DNA of 64,000 bases from Lachnospiraceae bacterium. Lineage in GTDB: Bacteria; Bacillota; Clostridia; Lachnospirales; Lachnospiraceae. The DNA lies in assembly GCA_022768465.1 (NCBI GenBank), contig JALELZ010000026.1, forward strand, positions 62,001 through 126,000, written 5' to 3'. A program made the translations under genes and the position numbers. The notes under the pieces are model-generated. The model was not told the origin of the DNA and did not search any database. It saw nothing but the letters and a program-made list of their open reading frames with translations. Shown here one piece after another: positions 8,978-17,624 of the stretch (its first letter is position 1; each line of letters starts with the position of its first letter).

Positions 8978-9105
8978 CATCTTTAAGATTTGCTTAAAGA
9001 TGAAAACGGCATCATTCAAAACGAAATTCGAAATTTTGATTATATAATTCTGCGTACTGAGAGGCGCAAAAACATTTTGCCCGGCAGTGAAGTTCGTACG
9101 ACAAG
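8978..9105 (+). ncRNA. Candidate structured 5' leader of the AGCS symporter
   Basis: A perfect 10-bp hairpin CATCTTTAAG / CTTAAAGATG (8978-9002, 5-nt loop) is followed by a nested element at about 9051-9105: outer CGTAC / GTACG, middle CTG / CAG, and apical GCAAAA-ACA-TTTTGC. It does not fit the glycine riboswitch consensus I know, although glycine riboswitches often precede AGCS genes. No terminator-like T-run is seen; the ribosome binding site AAAGGGGG is just downstream. Confidence 0.4.
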
Positions 9106-9129
9106 TTTTTTACAAAGGGGGTTTTTAAT

Positions 9130-10680
9130 TTGTCTTACTATGAAGCGTTTGGAAACGTAATCTACTGGCTCGATGATGTTCTCTGGTCATATCCATTCAT
9201 CATCTTCGTACTTCTTATCGGTACGTATTTCTTCTTTGGATCAGGTGTGTTCACACTCAGACATTTCGGACACATCATGCACTACACCTTCGGACAGGTA
9301 ATTAATAAGACCGGTTCTGAGACAAAAAGCGGCGAAGGTCATGTATCACCTTTCGAAGCAGCCTGTATCGCTATCGGCGGCTGTGTAGGAAGCGGAAACA
9401 TCGCAGGTGTTGCCACAGCTATCGCAACAGGCGGCCCCGGTGCTGTTTTCTGGCTCGAGGTATGGGCATTCTTCGGAATGATGGTTAAGTGCGTTGAGGT
9501 TACTCTTGCTGTTCATTACAGAGGTAAGAATGAGAAGGGCGAGTACTACGGCGGTACTACCTATATGATGGAAAAGGGCTTCGGTCGTCAGATGGGACAC
9601 ATGAAGTTCGCAATGGTAGTTGCAGTTATCTTCGCTATCGGCTTCATCTGCCAGTTCCTCGGAGGATCACAGGCTTATTCAATTTCAGAAGTACTTAATC
9701 GCTCCTTCGGCATTGATATGATGCTTGTAACAGTTCTCTATTCATTTATTCTTTACTATGTAATCTGGAAGGGAACACCACGTATCGCAAAGCTTGCTAC
9801 AAAGCTTGTTCCATTCATGTGTGTGATCTACCTTTGCGGAGGTCTTGTACTTATTATAGCTAACTATCAGCAGGTTCCTGCTATGATAACAGCTATATTC
9901 AGAGATGCATTTACAGGCTCAGCTGCAGCAGGCGGTTTCGCAGGCTGTGCAGTTCAGCAGGCAATAAGCAAGGGACTTTCACGTTCTATCAACTCTAACG
10001 AAGCCGGACAGGGTTCTTCACCGCTTATTCACGGTTCTGCAAACACAATCCACCCTGTACGTGAGGGACTTTGGGGCGCATTTGAGGTATTTACGGATAC
10101 TATAATTGTCTGCACTATCACAGCTATTGCAGTTCTCTGCACAGGCAAGTGGAGTGAAGGATTTACAGGTGCAACACTTACTATTGAGGCATTCTCTTCA
10201 GTATTCGGAAGAGGCGGAGAGGTTTACATCGGTATAATGATGGCTCTCTTCGGAATCACAACTACTGCAGGATGGTTCACATACTATATCTCAGTTATTA
10301 AGTGGCTCTTCAGAAAGCAGCCTGTATTAAGAGATAAGCTTTGCTACCTTTTCAAGTTTGTATTTCCTATTCCAAACCTTATTATCGTTTGGTCAATAAC
10401 AAAGGGCGGATACAGCGCAGATCTTTTCTGGGCAATAGTAGACGTATCTCTTCTTATACCTGTATTCTCAAACCTTTTGGCTATCTTCCTTCTCAGAAAG
10501 AAGTTCTGGGAGCTTCTTAAGGATTACAAGGCTCGTTATATGGGAATCGGAGTTGTTGATCCGAACTTCTATGTATTCTATGAGGATGATCCTAAGGTAT
10601 TTGCAGAAGAGGAAAAGGTTCGTGCAGAGCTTAAGAAAATAGACGAGGAAGCTGCTGCAGCACATGCTGCAAAGGCTTAA
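9130..10680 (+). CDS. Alanine/glycine:sodium symporter (AGCS family)
   Basis: A 516-residue polytopic membrane protein importing alanine, glycine or D-alanine with Na+. Family motifs: CIAIGGCVGSGNIAGVATAI near residue 80 and NSNEAGQGSSPLIHGSA near residue 295. Starts with TTG at 9130, 8 bases after AAAGGGGG; no in-frame ATG competes. Slightly longer than many AGCS proteins (450-500) because of a charged Ala/Glu-rich C-terminal tail. Single-gene unit with its own leader and terminator. Fits an amino-acid fermenting lifestyle with the neighbouring D-serine genes and gdhA. Confidence 0.9.
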   Translation: MSYYEAFGNVIYWLDDVLWSYPFIIFVLLIGTYFFFGSGVFTLRHFGHIMHYTFGQVINKTGSETKSGEGHVSPFEAACIAIGGCVGSGNIAGVATAIATGGPGAVFWLEVWAFFGMMVKCVEVTLAVHYRGKNEKGEYYGGTTYMMEKGFGRQMGHMKFAMVVAVIFAIGFICQFLGGSQAYSISEVLNRSFGIDMMLVTVLYSFILYYVIWKGTPRIAKLATKLVPFMCVIYLCGGLVLIIANYQQVPAMITAIFRDAFTGSAAAGGFAGCAVQQAISKGLSRSINSNEAGQGSSPLIHGSANTIHPVREGLWGAFEVFTDTIIVCTITAIAVLCTGKWSEGFTGATLTIEAFSSVFGRGGEVYIGIMMALFGITTTAGWFTYYISVIKWLFRKQPVLRDKLCYLFKFVFPIPNLIIVWSITKGGYSADLFWAIVDVSLLIPVFSNLLAIFLLRKKFWELLKDYKARYMGIGVVDPNFYVFYEDDPKVFAEEEKVRAELKKIDEEAAAAHAAKA

Positions 10681-10734
10681 TAATATCAGTTAATAACATT
10701 TTTTTCTCATAACTACCCAAGTACAATAATGCAT

Positions 10735-10772
10735 AAAACGGTCTGCGGCAAAAAAGCTTCAGGCCGTTTTGT
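10735..10772 (+). terminator. Intrinsic terminator of the AGCS gene
   Basis: AAAACGGTCTG / CAGGCCGTTTT stem with one wobble pair; the 3' arm ends in TTTT. Confidence 0.75.
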
Positions 10773-10837
10773 GCAGAGAGAGTTAAATCCTTATTTTTGT
10801 TGTATAATTAAAAATAATGTCTAAAGCAGAAAATTGA

Positions 10838-10865
10838 TTGAAATAGAAAAAACACTTGTTATAAT
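10838..10865 (+). promoter_or_regulatory. Promoter of the ThrE-type exporter operon
   Basis: TTGAAA (10838-10843), 16-bp spacer, TATAAT (10860-10865), 51 bp before the ATG at 10916. Confidence 0.65.
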
Positions 10866-10915
10866 TAACAAAAAAAAGATAAAAAATTATGCAATATCAC
10901 AAAAAGGAGGGAGCC

Positions 10916-11668
10916 ATGGCATACGATAAAAAGATGCTTGGTCTGTTTGTAGATGTAGGCAGGGAAATGCTGCAGAGCGGAGCAGAAATCGGCAGAGCGG
11001 ATACTACTATAAAACTTATGGGGCTTGCATACGGAGCGGCCAGAATGGATATACTTGCCATAACGGATTATCTGGTTGTTACAATGAGTCTGCCGGACGG
11101 TGTTGAATATACAATTACAAGAAGAATAGAAGGCGGAAGCACGGATTTCAGCCGTATAGAGGCGCTCAATGAATTAAGCCGCAGCTTTTGCACTAAGCCG
11201 TTTAGTGAGCAGGAGCTGAGAGAACGTCTTGACGTAATCAGAAATAATCACATAGGTAATTTGAAGAAATACGCCGGAACTATGATGGTAGGCTTTATGT
11301 TCTCTGCATTCTTCGGCGGCAGTCTGCTTGATGCCGTTGTTTGCTGTGCATTAGCATTTCCGGCATGCTTTCTGGGTGGAAATCTTTCAAGGCTGTGCTC
11401 ATCAAACATTTTTTATAATTTTCTCTGTGCACTTTTCTCGGGAATCATGGCCTGCATAGCGGCAATGATCATACCTGCAGTGCATCTTGATAAGCTTATG
11501 ATCGGGCTCATAATGATATTTATCCCCGGCCGAGCTCTAACCAATTCAATCAAGGATATTTTCCTTGGAGATACACTTTCCGGAATGATGAGAATGACTG
11601 AGGCACTGTTCTGCGGTGCGGCTATAGCATTCGGATTTATTATCCCGGTCTATGTAACCGGAATTTAA
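10916..11668 (+). CDS. Threonine/serine exporter, large ThrE-type subunit
   Basis: A 250-residue ThrE N-terminal domain protein (PF06738 type): soluble N-terminal third with the GAEIGRADTTIKLM motif, then about five membrane helices. I chose the ATG at 10916 because AAGGAGG lies 8 bases upstream; an in-frame ATG at 10889 lacks a binding site and would add nine residues. In actinobacteria ThrE is one chain; in Bacillota it is usually split as here into this and the next gene. Likely exports threonine or serine. Its partner starts 13 bp downstream. Confidence 0.85.
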   Translation: MAYDKKMLGLFVDVGREMLQSGAEIGRADTTIKLMGLAYGAARMDILAITDYLVVTMSLPDGVEYTITRRIEGGSTDFSRIEALNELSRSFCTKPFSEQELRERLDVIRNNHIGNLKKYAGTMMVGFMFSAFFGGSLLDAVVCCALAFPACFLGGNLSRLCSSNIFYNFLCALFSGIMACIAAMIIPAVHLDKLMIGLIMIFIPGRALTNSIKDIFLGDTLSGMMRMTEALFCGAAIAFGFIIPVYVTGI

Positions 11669-11681
11669 CGGAGGTATCGCT

Positions 11682-12146
11682 ATGAGTCATTTTCAGTTAT
11701 TTATAAGTATTTTCACATCTGTTATGGGCACCGTAGGCTTTGCCATGGTATGGAATATGGAGAACAAATACATTCCGTATGCTGCTTTAAACGGATTTCT
11801 CACCTGGGTAATGTATCTTATATGCGAGGCCTACGGCTGCGGAAACTTTACTGCGACTCTTGCAGCAAGTCTGGTTGGAGTCCTTGTTGCCGAATTTATG
11901 GCAAGAGCTACCAGGAAAAATGCGGCACAGTTCCGTATATCGGGACTTGTATGTCTTATACCGGGATCAGGTCTTTATCATACAATGGATGCTCTTATAA
12001 AATCTGATTCTGCCATGGTTCATTCATATGCCATGAGCACGTCCTACACAGTATTTGGTATAGCGGGAGGAATATGTCTGGGCAGTGCACTTATGTATAT
12101 GTTTAAGGTAATAGTTGACGGAAACAAGAATAATTTTGCATACTGA
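11682..12146 (+). CDS. Threonine/serine exporter, small ThrE-type subunit
   Basis: A 154-residue four-helix membrane protein (ThrE_2, DUF3815 type) completing the split exporter begun at 10916. Motifs LVGVLVAEFMARATRKNA and LIPGSGLYHTMDAL are typical. Starts after GGAGGTATCGCT. The two subunits and the following transaminase are close enough to be one transcript, linking amino-acid export with D-amino-acid metabolism. Confidence 0.85.
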   Translation: MSHFQLFISIFTSVMGTVGFAMVWNMENKYIPYAALNGFLTWVMYLICEAYGCGNFTATLAASLVGVLVAEFMARATRKNAAQFRISGLVCLIPGSGLYHTMDALIKSDSAMVHSYAMSTSYTVFGIAGGICLGSALMYMFKVIVDGNKNNFAY

Positions 12147-12194
12147 ATGCAGGAAAAATTAAACTGCATATGAAAAATTAAGAAAGGGAATAAT

Positions 12195-13073
12195 ATGGAG
12201 TATGTAGGATATTATAACGGTGAGATCGGTCCTCTTTCAGAGATGAAGGTTCCGATGCTTGACAGAAGCATTTTCTTTGGTGACAGCTGTTATGAAATGG
12301 CAAATTTTAAAAATGACCGAGCGTTTGTACTTCACGATCATATCAACAGATTTTTTAACAGCTGTGAAATACTTGGCATAGATTTCCGGATGACAAAGGA
12401 AGAGCTTGTTTCAGAGATTCAAAAGGTCATAGATGCCAATGAGCTTAAGGAAGGCTCTCTTTACTGGCAGGCCTCGAGAGGAACTATGATGAGAAGCTTT
12501 GCCTACGGTGATAAAAAACCGGCTGCGAATCTAATAATGTATACATCTCCGGGAAGCTTGCTGTCTCAGACAAAAACCTTCAGCCTTAAATCATATGAAG
12601 ATATAAGGTTCCTCCGTTGCAATATTAAGACTACTAATCTTATACCTGCAGTGCTTTATTCACAGGAATCTTATGAAAACGGGTGTGAGGAAAGCATTTT
12701 ACACAGAGGAGAACGTGTAACGGAATGTGCTCACAGCAATGTTATTATATTAAAGAACGGTGTTCTTAAGGCACCGCCGAAGGATAATCTCATACTTCCT
12801 GGCGTTACAATGAGCAATATCTTAGTGCTTGCTGAAAAGAACGGCATACCTGTAGAGATAGCGCCGTTTACTATGGATGAGCTTAGAGATGCGGATGAGG
12901 TGATCATAACCTCGACAGGAGTGCCATGCATACAGGGAACAAGGCTTGATGGTAATCCTGTGGGCGGAAAGGATGAAAAAACACTTAAATATTTACAGAA
13001 GCTGTACATGGATCTCTATTATGACAATGTAGGCAGGACCGAGCTGCTGGATGAAGCACATTATGCTCAGTGA
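12195..13073 (+). CDS. Class IV aminotransferase, D-amino-acid transaminase-like
   Basis: A 292-residue fold-type IV PLP enzyme. The PLP lysine is Lys145 in NIKTTNLIP, the same number as in Bacillus D-amino-acid transaminase; FFGDSCYEM near 28 and the DEVIITSTG motif near 234 also fit. It would interconvert D-alanine, D-glutamate and 2-oxo acids; branched-chain or aminodeoxychorismate activity cannot be excluded because the class shares these motifs. Follows the exporter genes by 48 bp with a GGGA binding site. The neighbourhood (DsdA, AGCS, ThrE) supports a D-amino-acid role. Confidence 0.75.
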   Translation: MEYVGYYNGEIGPLSEMKVPMLDRSIFFGDSCYEMANFKNDRAFVLHDHINRFFNSCEILGIDFRMTKEELVSEIQKVIDANELKEGSLYWQASRGTMMRSFAYGDKKPAANLIMYTSPGSLLSQTKTFSLKSYEDIRFLRCNIKTTNLIPAVLYSQESYENGCEESILHRGERVTECAHSNVIILKNGVLKAPPKDNLILPGVTMSNILVLAEKNGIPVEIAPFTMDELRDADEVIITSTGVPCIQGTRLDGNPVGGKDEKTLKYLQKLYMDLYYDNVGRTELLDEAHYAQ

Positions 13074-13169
13074 CAGCTATAACCTGTAAATATAAAATAT
13101 ATGAATTGTATTCATGAAAAAATAAGGTAAACAGGCTATATAATTGCATCAAAAAAAATAAAATAATAC

Positions 13170-13198
13170 TTGTATACATCAATAGAATGTGGTATTGT
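13170..13198 (+). promoter_or_regulatory. Candidate gdhA promoter
   Basis: TTGTAT (13170-13175), 17-bp spacer, TATTGT (13193-13198). It lies upstream of the terminator hairpin at 13213, which would make that hairpin an attenuator. Confidence 0.45.
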
Positions 13199-13212
13199 TT
13201 CCACAGACAAGG

Positions 13213-13251
13213 ACGTCAATTTTGCTCAAATGGGCAAAGTTGGCGTTTTTT
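13213..13251 (+). terminator. Terminator-like hairpin in the gdhA leader
   Basis: ACGTCAATTTTGC / GCAAAGTTGGCGT (13 pairs, two wobble) followed by six T. It is 140 bp after the transaminase stop and 63 bp before gdhA, so it ends the upstream transcript, attenuates gdhA, or both. Confidence 0.75.
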
Positions 13252-13313
13252 GCTTAAAAAACATTTAATTTCACATAAAAAATACCTTTATAGGCACAGA
13301 AAGGGGCAAAATT

Positions 13314-14663
13314 ATGAAAAACGCATATCTTACAAGAGTAGTTGAAGAATGCAAGGCAAAGAACGCAAATGAGCCTGAATTCCTTCAGACAGTAGAGGAA
13401 GTATTCTCATCTCTTGAGCCTGTTATCGATGCTCATCCGGAGTATGAGAAGGCAGCACTTTTAGAGAGAATGACAGAGCCTGAGAGAGTTATCGAGTTCA
13501 GAGTTCCTTGGGAGGATGATAACGGAAAGGTACACGTAAACCGCGGCTACAGAGTACAGTTTAACGGTGCCATCGGACCATACAAGGGAGGCCTCAGATT
13601 TGCTCCTTCTGTAAACCTTTCAATTCTTAAGTTCCTTGGCTTTGAGCAGACCTTCAAGAACAGCCTTACTACACTTCCTATGGGCGGCGGAAAGGGCGGC
13701 TCAGATTTTGATCCGAAGGGAAAGAGCGATGCTGAAGTAATGCGTTTCTGCCAGTCATTTATGACAGAGCTTTACAGACACATCGGACCTGATGTCGATG
13801 TTCCTGCAGGAGATATCGGAGTAGGCGGAAGAGAAATCGGATACCTCTACGGACAGTACCGCAGAATTCGCGGTGTTTCACAGCAGGGCGTACTTACAGG
13901 AAAGGGTCGCTCATACGGCGGATCACTTATTCGTCCGGAAGCAACAGGATATGGTGCAGTTTATTACCTTCAGGCAGTATTAAAGCATCAGCATGATGAG
14001 CTTAAGGGTAAGACAGTAGTACTTACCGGATACGGTAATGTAAGCTGGGGTGCAGTAAAGAAGCTTACAGAGCTCGGAGCAAAGCCTATCACCATCTCAG
14101 GTTCAGCAGGCTACATCCTTGATGAGGCAGGCATCACAACAGAGGAGAAGATCAACTTCATGCTTGATGCAAGAGCCGGCAAGGTAAAGCTTTCAGACTA
14201 TGCAGAGAAATTCGGTGCGAAATTCTTCCCTAACGAGAAGCCTTTTGGCATCAAGGCAGATATCGTAATGCCTTGCGCTACACAGAATGAGGTAGACCTT
14301 GAGATCGCAAAGAAGATCGCCGCATCAGGTGCTAAATACTACATCGAGGTATCAAACATGCCAACAACAAACGAGGCACTTAAGTACCTTATGACAGAAA
14401 CCGATCTTGTAGTAGCACCTTCAAAGGCTGCAAACGCAGGCGGAGTACTCGTAAGCGGACTTGAAATGTGCCAGAACTCAGAGAGACTCTCATGGACAGC
14501 AGAAGAAGTAGATGAAAAACTTCACCGCATCATGACAAGCATCCATGACTCATCAGCAGAAGCTGCAGAAAAATACGGACTTGGATACAACCTTGTTGCC
14601 GGAGGAAACATCGTAGGCTTCCTCAAAGTAGCAGATGCCATGATGGCACAGGGGATATACTAA
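13314..14663 (+). CDS. gdhA: NADP-type glutamate dehydrogenase
   Basis: A 449-residue hexameric-type enzyme catalysing 2-oxoglutarate + NH4+ + NAD(P)H to glutamate. Catalytic region: GPYKGGLRF, MGGGKGGSDFDPKGK and the aspartate of DVPAGDIGVGGREIGY. The nucleotide domain carries TGYGNVSWG. Length and the long N-terminal MKNAYLTRVVEE type fit the NADP-linked 450-residue class. Start follows AAAGGGG. It uses a strongly biased codon set (TTC, CTT, GGA), suggesting high expression. Links ammonia released by DsdA to glutamate. Confidence 0.95.
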   Translation: MKNAYLTRVVEECKAKNANEPEFLQTVEEVFSSLEPVIDAHPEYEKAALLERMTEPERVIEFRVPWEDDNGKVHVNRGYRVQFNGAIGPYKGGLRFAPSVNLSILKFLGFEQTFKNSLTTLPMGGGKGGSDFDPKGKSDAEVMRFCQSFMTELYRHIGPDVDVPAGDIGVGGREIGYLYGQYRRIRGVSQQGVLTGKGRSYGGSLIRPEATGYGAVYYLQAVLKHQHDELKGKTVVLTGYGNVSWGAVKKLTELGAKPITISGSAGYILDEAGITTEEKINFMLDARAGKVKLSDYAEKFGAKFFPNEKPFGIKADIVMPCATQNEVDLEIAKKIAASGAKYYIEVSNMPTTNEALKYLMTETDLVVAPSKAANAGGVLVSGLEMCQNSERLSWTAEEVDEKLHRIMTSIHDSSAEAAEKYGLGYNLVAGGNIVGFLKVADAMMAQGIY

Positions 14664-14695
14664 AATACTAAAATAATTCCAGAAAATAGAAAAAC

Positions 14696-14726
14696 CGGCT
14701 GACTGCTTGCAGTTAAGCCGATTTTT
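14696..14726 (+). terminator. Intrinsic terminator of gdhA
   Basis: CGGCTGACTGC / GCAGTTAAGCCG followed by ATTTTTC. Its 3' half is duplicated in the repeats that follow. Confidence 0.75.
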
Positions 14727-15008
14727 CTATTTGATGGATAAACATGTATGAGCAAAAAAGGACGGAGTCCGATTTGCGAATACATGTTTAGGAATGCGAG
14801 AGTGCGGAGCACGAAGCATTCCGTATTATTTTAGGTTATCTAAGGCAAAGAAATATGTATGAGCAAAAAAGGGCGAAGCCCGATTTGCGAATACCGGTTA
14901 GCGCTTTGGGAGCTCGAAGAGCGGAAAAACGCGATTATTTTAGTTAGACTGCAGTTAAGCCGATTTTTCTATTTGATGGATAAACGTGTATGAGCAAAAA
15001 AGGTCGGA
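14708..15008. repeat. Short hairpin-bearing direct repeats downstream of gdhA
   Basis: A 59-bp repeat occurs at 14708-14766 and 14950-15008 with two mismatches. Within it a 40-bp unit beginning ATGTATGAGCAAAAAAGG occurs at 14744-14783 and again at 14855-14894. The inner hairpin changes from GGAC-GGA-GTCC to GGGC-GAA-GCCC, a compensatory base-pair swap. The gap 14664-15273 has no gene; beyond 15009 it is AT-rich with a terminator at 15118. These look like dispersed REP-like or small non-autonomous elements. Confidence 0.7.
14791..14822. repeat. Nested palindrome between the repeats
   Basis: GGAATGC (14791-14797) pairs with GCATTCC (14816-14822); inside, GTGC-GGA-GCAC forms a second stem. A further GCTC-GAA-GAGC hairpin lies near 14911-14921. 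All share a three-base GGA/GAA loop. Confidence 0.55.
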
Positions 15009-15117
15009 CCCCAATTGCCTTCATAAAAATCCCTCTCAAAATCAGTATTATTTAAGTATTGATATAAAAGTCATATTGTTCAATATGCAGTAGATGGATA
15101 AAATGCACAGAATACAT

Positions 15118-15157
15118 ACAAAAACCGCATAGTGCTACATAAAGCAATTCTGCGGTT
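15118..15157 (-). terminator. Terminator of the minus-strand C_GCAxxG_C_C gene
   Basis: On the minus strand AACCGCA / TGCGGTT with a long loop, ending in TTTTTG. Confidence 0.6.
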
Positions 15158-15273
15158 AAATGCATAAAACTATATATAATTATTATATATGCATAATATA
15201 TTGATAAGCTATTGATTATATATTGATAATATATAGTGACGTTATAAAATCAAAGTACCTGACTTAGCCTTTA

Positions 15274-15684
15274 TCAATCTGTTATAAGCATGTTTTCCTT
15301 AAGAATATTCTCAACAAGAGCTACACACTCATATACCATTTCGTCACAATGAGGTTTTTTCTCCCTGCCGGCTTCCTTGTTAATGCGGAGAAGATCCGCA
15401 CATATAAGATGATTGTCATGGTTAGCTCTCAACGCGCGATAGTAAGCATTTACAATGTCCTGGCTGTTAAGCCCGAAGAGACCTAAAGCCATAAGGCCGC
15501 CGGTTATTGCACCGCATACACTTGCCATCTTCATACCTGAGCCAAAGTTTGCCGAGATGTTGAAAGCCTGTTCATCACTGATGCCGGCCTCATTTGCAAA
15601 GGACATGAAAACAGCCTGTGCACAGTTATAATGTGTGTTCGGATCATTTCTAAGGGCGATAGCCTTATCTGAATATTTACTCAT
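15274..15684 (-). CDS. C_GCAxxG_C_C family redox protein
   Basis: A 136-residue protein with the family cysteine pattern: NCAQAVF, SVCGAITGGLMALGLFG, ICADLL and a C-terminal PHCDEMVYECV. The GCAxxG-like motif reads CGAITGG. Family members (PF09719) are thought to be thiol/metal redox or transport helpers; no reaction is proven. Starts after AAGAAGG. Last gene of a likely minus-strand unit behind the VWA and MoxR genes (gap 26 bp). Confidence 0.8.
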   Translation of the reverse strand: MSKYSDKAIALRNDPNTHYNCAQAVFMSFANEAGISDEQAFNISANFGSGMKMASVCGAITGGLMALGLFGLNSQDIVNAYYRALRANHDNHLICADLLRINKEAGREKKPHCDEMVYECVALVENILKENMLITD

Positions 15685-15710
15685 TTTAAACCTTCTTCCA
15701 TAGTGTTTTA

Positions 15711-17594
15711 TTATTCGGGAACGTTTTCCCTTAATACAGTCTGCATTAAATCAATAATGCCTCCGGCAAGCTGTACTAAGCTGCGGATACGTATATATTC
15801 CTTTCCGTAGATCCTATATGCATTTTCAAGATGCGCAGTAGATCCATGGAACACAGCTGCAGTCTTTATACCGGATTTTCGAAGTTCATTTACAGCTTCT
15901 CTGGCATTTTCGACAGGGATAAGTCCTTCGTAATTTCCTGGTCTTTTCTCGCCGGGGTTTATTGCCAATGGCACAGAATCATTAGGGCTTGCATCTGTCA
16001 GCACTAACAGTATATGCTGCCTGTCATGATCCTTTTTCTGCATATCAGATATCATATGACCGCATGCCTTAAGCGCTAAGGCATCACGGTTCCAGCCGGC
16101 AGCAAAATAGTCGAATACTCCGTCTGAACGCTTATCTTCAAAGGACTTCAGTCTGCTTAGGACAGTATAACCTTTAATGCTTCTGAATGAAAGTATCTGA
16201 ACGGAAATACCGGCTTTAACAAAGCTCTCTGAGAGAGTATAAGCCTCAGAAGCAATCAGTTCCTGAGAGTTCATACGTGACTGGGAGGCATCCAGCAGAA
16301 TAGTTAAGGATAAATTGTTTTCAGCCTCGTCACCTTCTCTTAAAAATACCTTCTTATCACCTAAAACGGCAAGTCTATATATCTTTCTGGTATCTAATAT
16401 GCCGCGTTCCGATGGCTCAGGCAGATGCTTTAAATATGACGAGATAACCGTCTCAAGCTCGGATGAAAGCTTTCTGATGCTCTCATTGATCTGCATTGAA
16501 TGTTTTCTGAAATAGTCTATGTTCTTTGTTCGCTGTTCGATCACAGAGCTTTTGGCATTGCTGATTTCTCTTTGAGCCTGTTTGGAAAGCTGAAGGGAGC
16601 TGTAATCGTAAGAATCTGTTTTATCAGGTCTTTTATTTCCTTCGGATTTTGCTGATTCTGTTCGATTTTCAGTTTGTGCCGGAACGTCGGGAGAAGTCGG
16701 AGTATGCTTATGTGAACTTTTGTTCTCGGCAAACCACAGCTTGCAGTCAATATCATCTTCGCAGCATAAAACCGATTCTATATTGGAAAGCTCGGCTTCA
16801 GTATATATGCTCTTTCCGAAGCAGGCCTCAATGTAGGCTCTAGCCTCGGCATCATCACCGGAGTTTTTCTTAAAGCCGTTTTCCTGCTTTAGTAAAACAG
16901 CATTTGCCGGGTCACCGTCGCCCGTTCCGGTGCGGACTATAAGATGTCCGGTATTTTTCATCTGAGCATATTTATGCCTGCCCCATAGCTTTTTAAAAAG
17001 GCCTGTTCTGTGTCTGCCGGCTTCTTTATCCGAAGCCTCAGGATCAAAGCGGAAGTATTCTTTTAAAAATTCAGAAAGTCTCTGTATGAGCGCATCGGTA
17101 TCCAATTCTGACGGAAACACCAGTGCTTCATATATCTTATGCTCTTTAGGAGACATGATGGGCATTTTGCGCCCTGTTACAGCCGACCAGCGAGCCTGCT
17201 GCTGTGTATATACAGGCATGCTCATAAGCTCCATCTGCTGCTTCGAAAGAGTCTGCTGAATACGGAAAAATTCCTCTGCATGCGTTTTTCTTAAATCAGA
17301 AAGGGCAGGGCGGGAATTGATTTCTTTGCCGTAAAGACAGCTTTCTAAGGCCAACCATACATATTCATCATATTCATCAGAAGCTGATGCATAGCTATAG
17401 CTGTCTATAAATGCTGTGATTTTATCAATATCGAGCCATTTTTTTGTCAGCCCGATAATGACATTAAAATAAAAGTCAGGACGACCGTTGCTGTAGAATG
17501 CTAGAAAAGGCGGATCAAAATTGTAATCCTCGGCGGCATTCCATATAATGTTTAAAGCCTTTCTTGAGTTGGAGGAATAATGCTTTTTAATCAT
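15711..17594 (-). CDS. VWA (CoxE/NorD-like) protein, partner of MoxR ATPase
   Basis: A 627-residue cytoplasmic protein. The N-terminal two thirds has no motif I recognise; a polar Ser/Pro/Lys-rich linker (about 285-330) separates it from a C-terminal von Willebrand A domain whose MIDAS starts DASQS near residue 432. VWA proteins encoded beside MoxR ATPases act with them as metal-insertion or complex-maturation chaperones (CobN/CobT, NorQ/NorD, CoxD/CoxE). The MoxR gene ends 30 bp upstream. The client is not evident from the neighbours. Confidence 0.8.
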   Translation of the reverse strand: MIKKHYSSNSRKALNIIWNAAEDYNFDPPFLAFYSNGRPDFYFNVIIGLTKKWLDIDKITAFIDSYSYASASDEYDEYVWLALESCLYGKEINSRPALSDLRKTHAEEFFRIQQTLSKQQMELMSMPVYTQQQARWSAVTGRKMPIMSPKEHKIYEALVFPSELDTDALIQRLSEFLKEYFRFDPEASDKEAGRHRTGLFKKLWGRHKYAQMKNTGHLIVRTGTGDGDPANAVLLKQENGFKKNSGDDAEARAYIEACFGKSIYTEAELSNIESVLCCEDDIDCKLWFAENKSSHKHTPTSPDVPAQTENRTESAKSEGNKRPDKTDSYDYSSLQLSKQAQREISNAKSSVIEQRTKNIDYFRKHSMQINESIRKLSSELETVISSYLKHLPEPSERGILDTRKIYRLAVLGDKKVFLREGDEAENNLSLTILLDASQSRMNSQELIASEAYTLSESFVKAGISVQILSFRSIKGYTVLSRLKSFEDKRSDGVFDYFAAGWNRDALALKACGHMISDMQKKDHDRQHILLVLTDASPNDSVPLAINPGEKRPGNYEGLIPVENAREAVNELRKSGIKTAAVFHGSTAHLENAYRIYGKEYIRIRSLVQLAGGIIDLMQTVLRENVPE

Positions 17595-17624
17595 AATTAA
17601 TGAACCTCAAAGCACTTTTTTATA

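Noticed and set aside
8978..9105. Glycine riboswitch before the AGCS gene
   Set aside because: The conserved GGAGAG and ACCGAAGGGGCAA type blocks are absent; only a generic structured leader is supported.
14708..15008. CRISPR array
   Set aside because: Repeats are few, unequal in length and hairpin-bearing, with no regular spacers and no cas genes.
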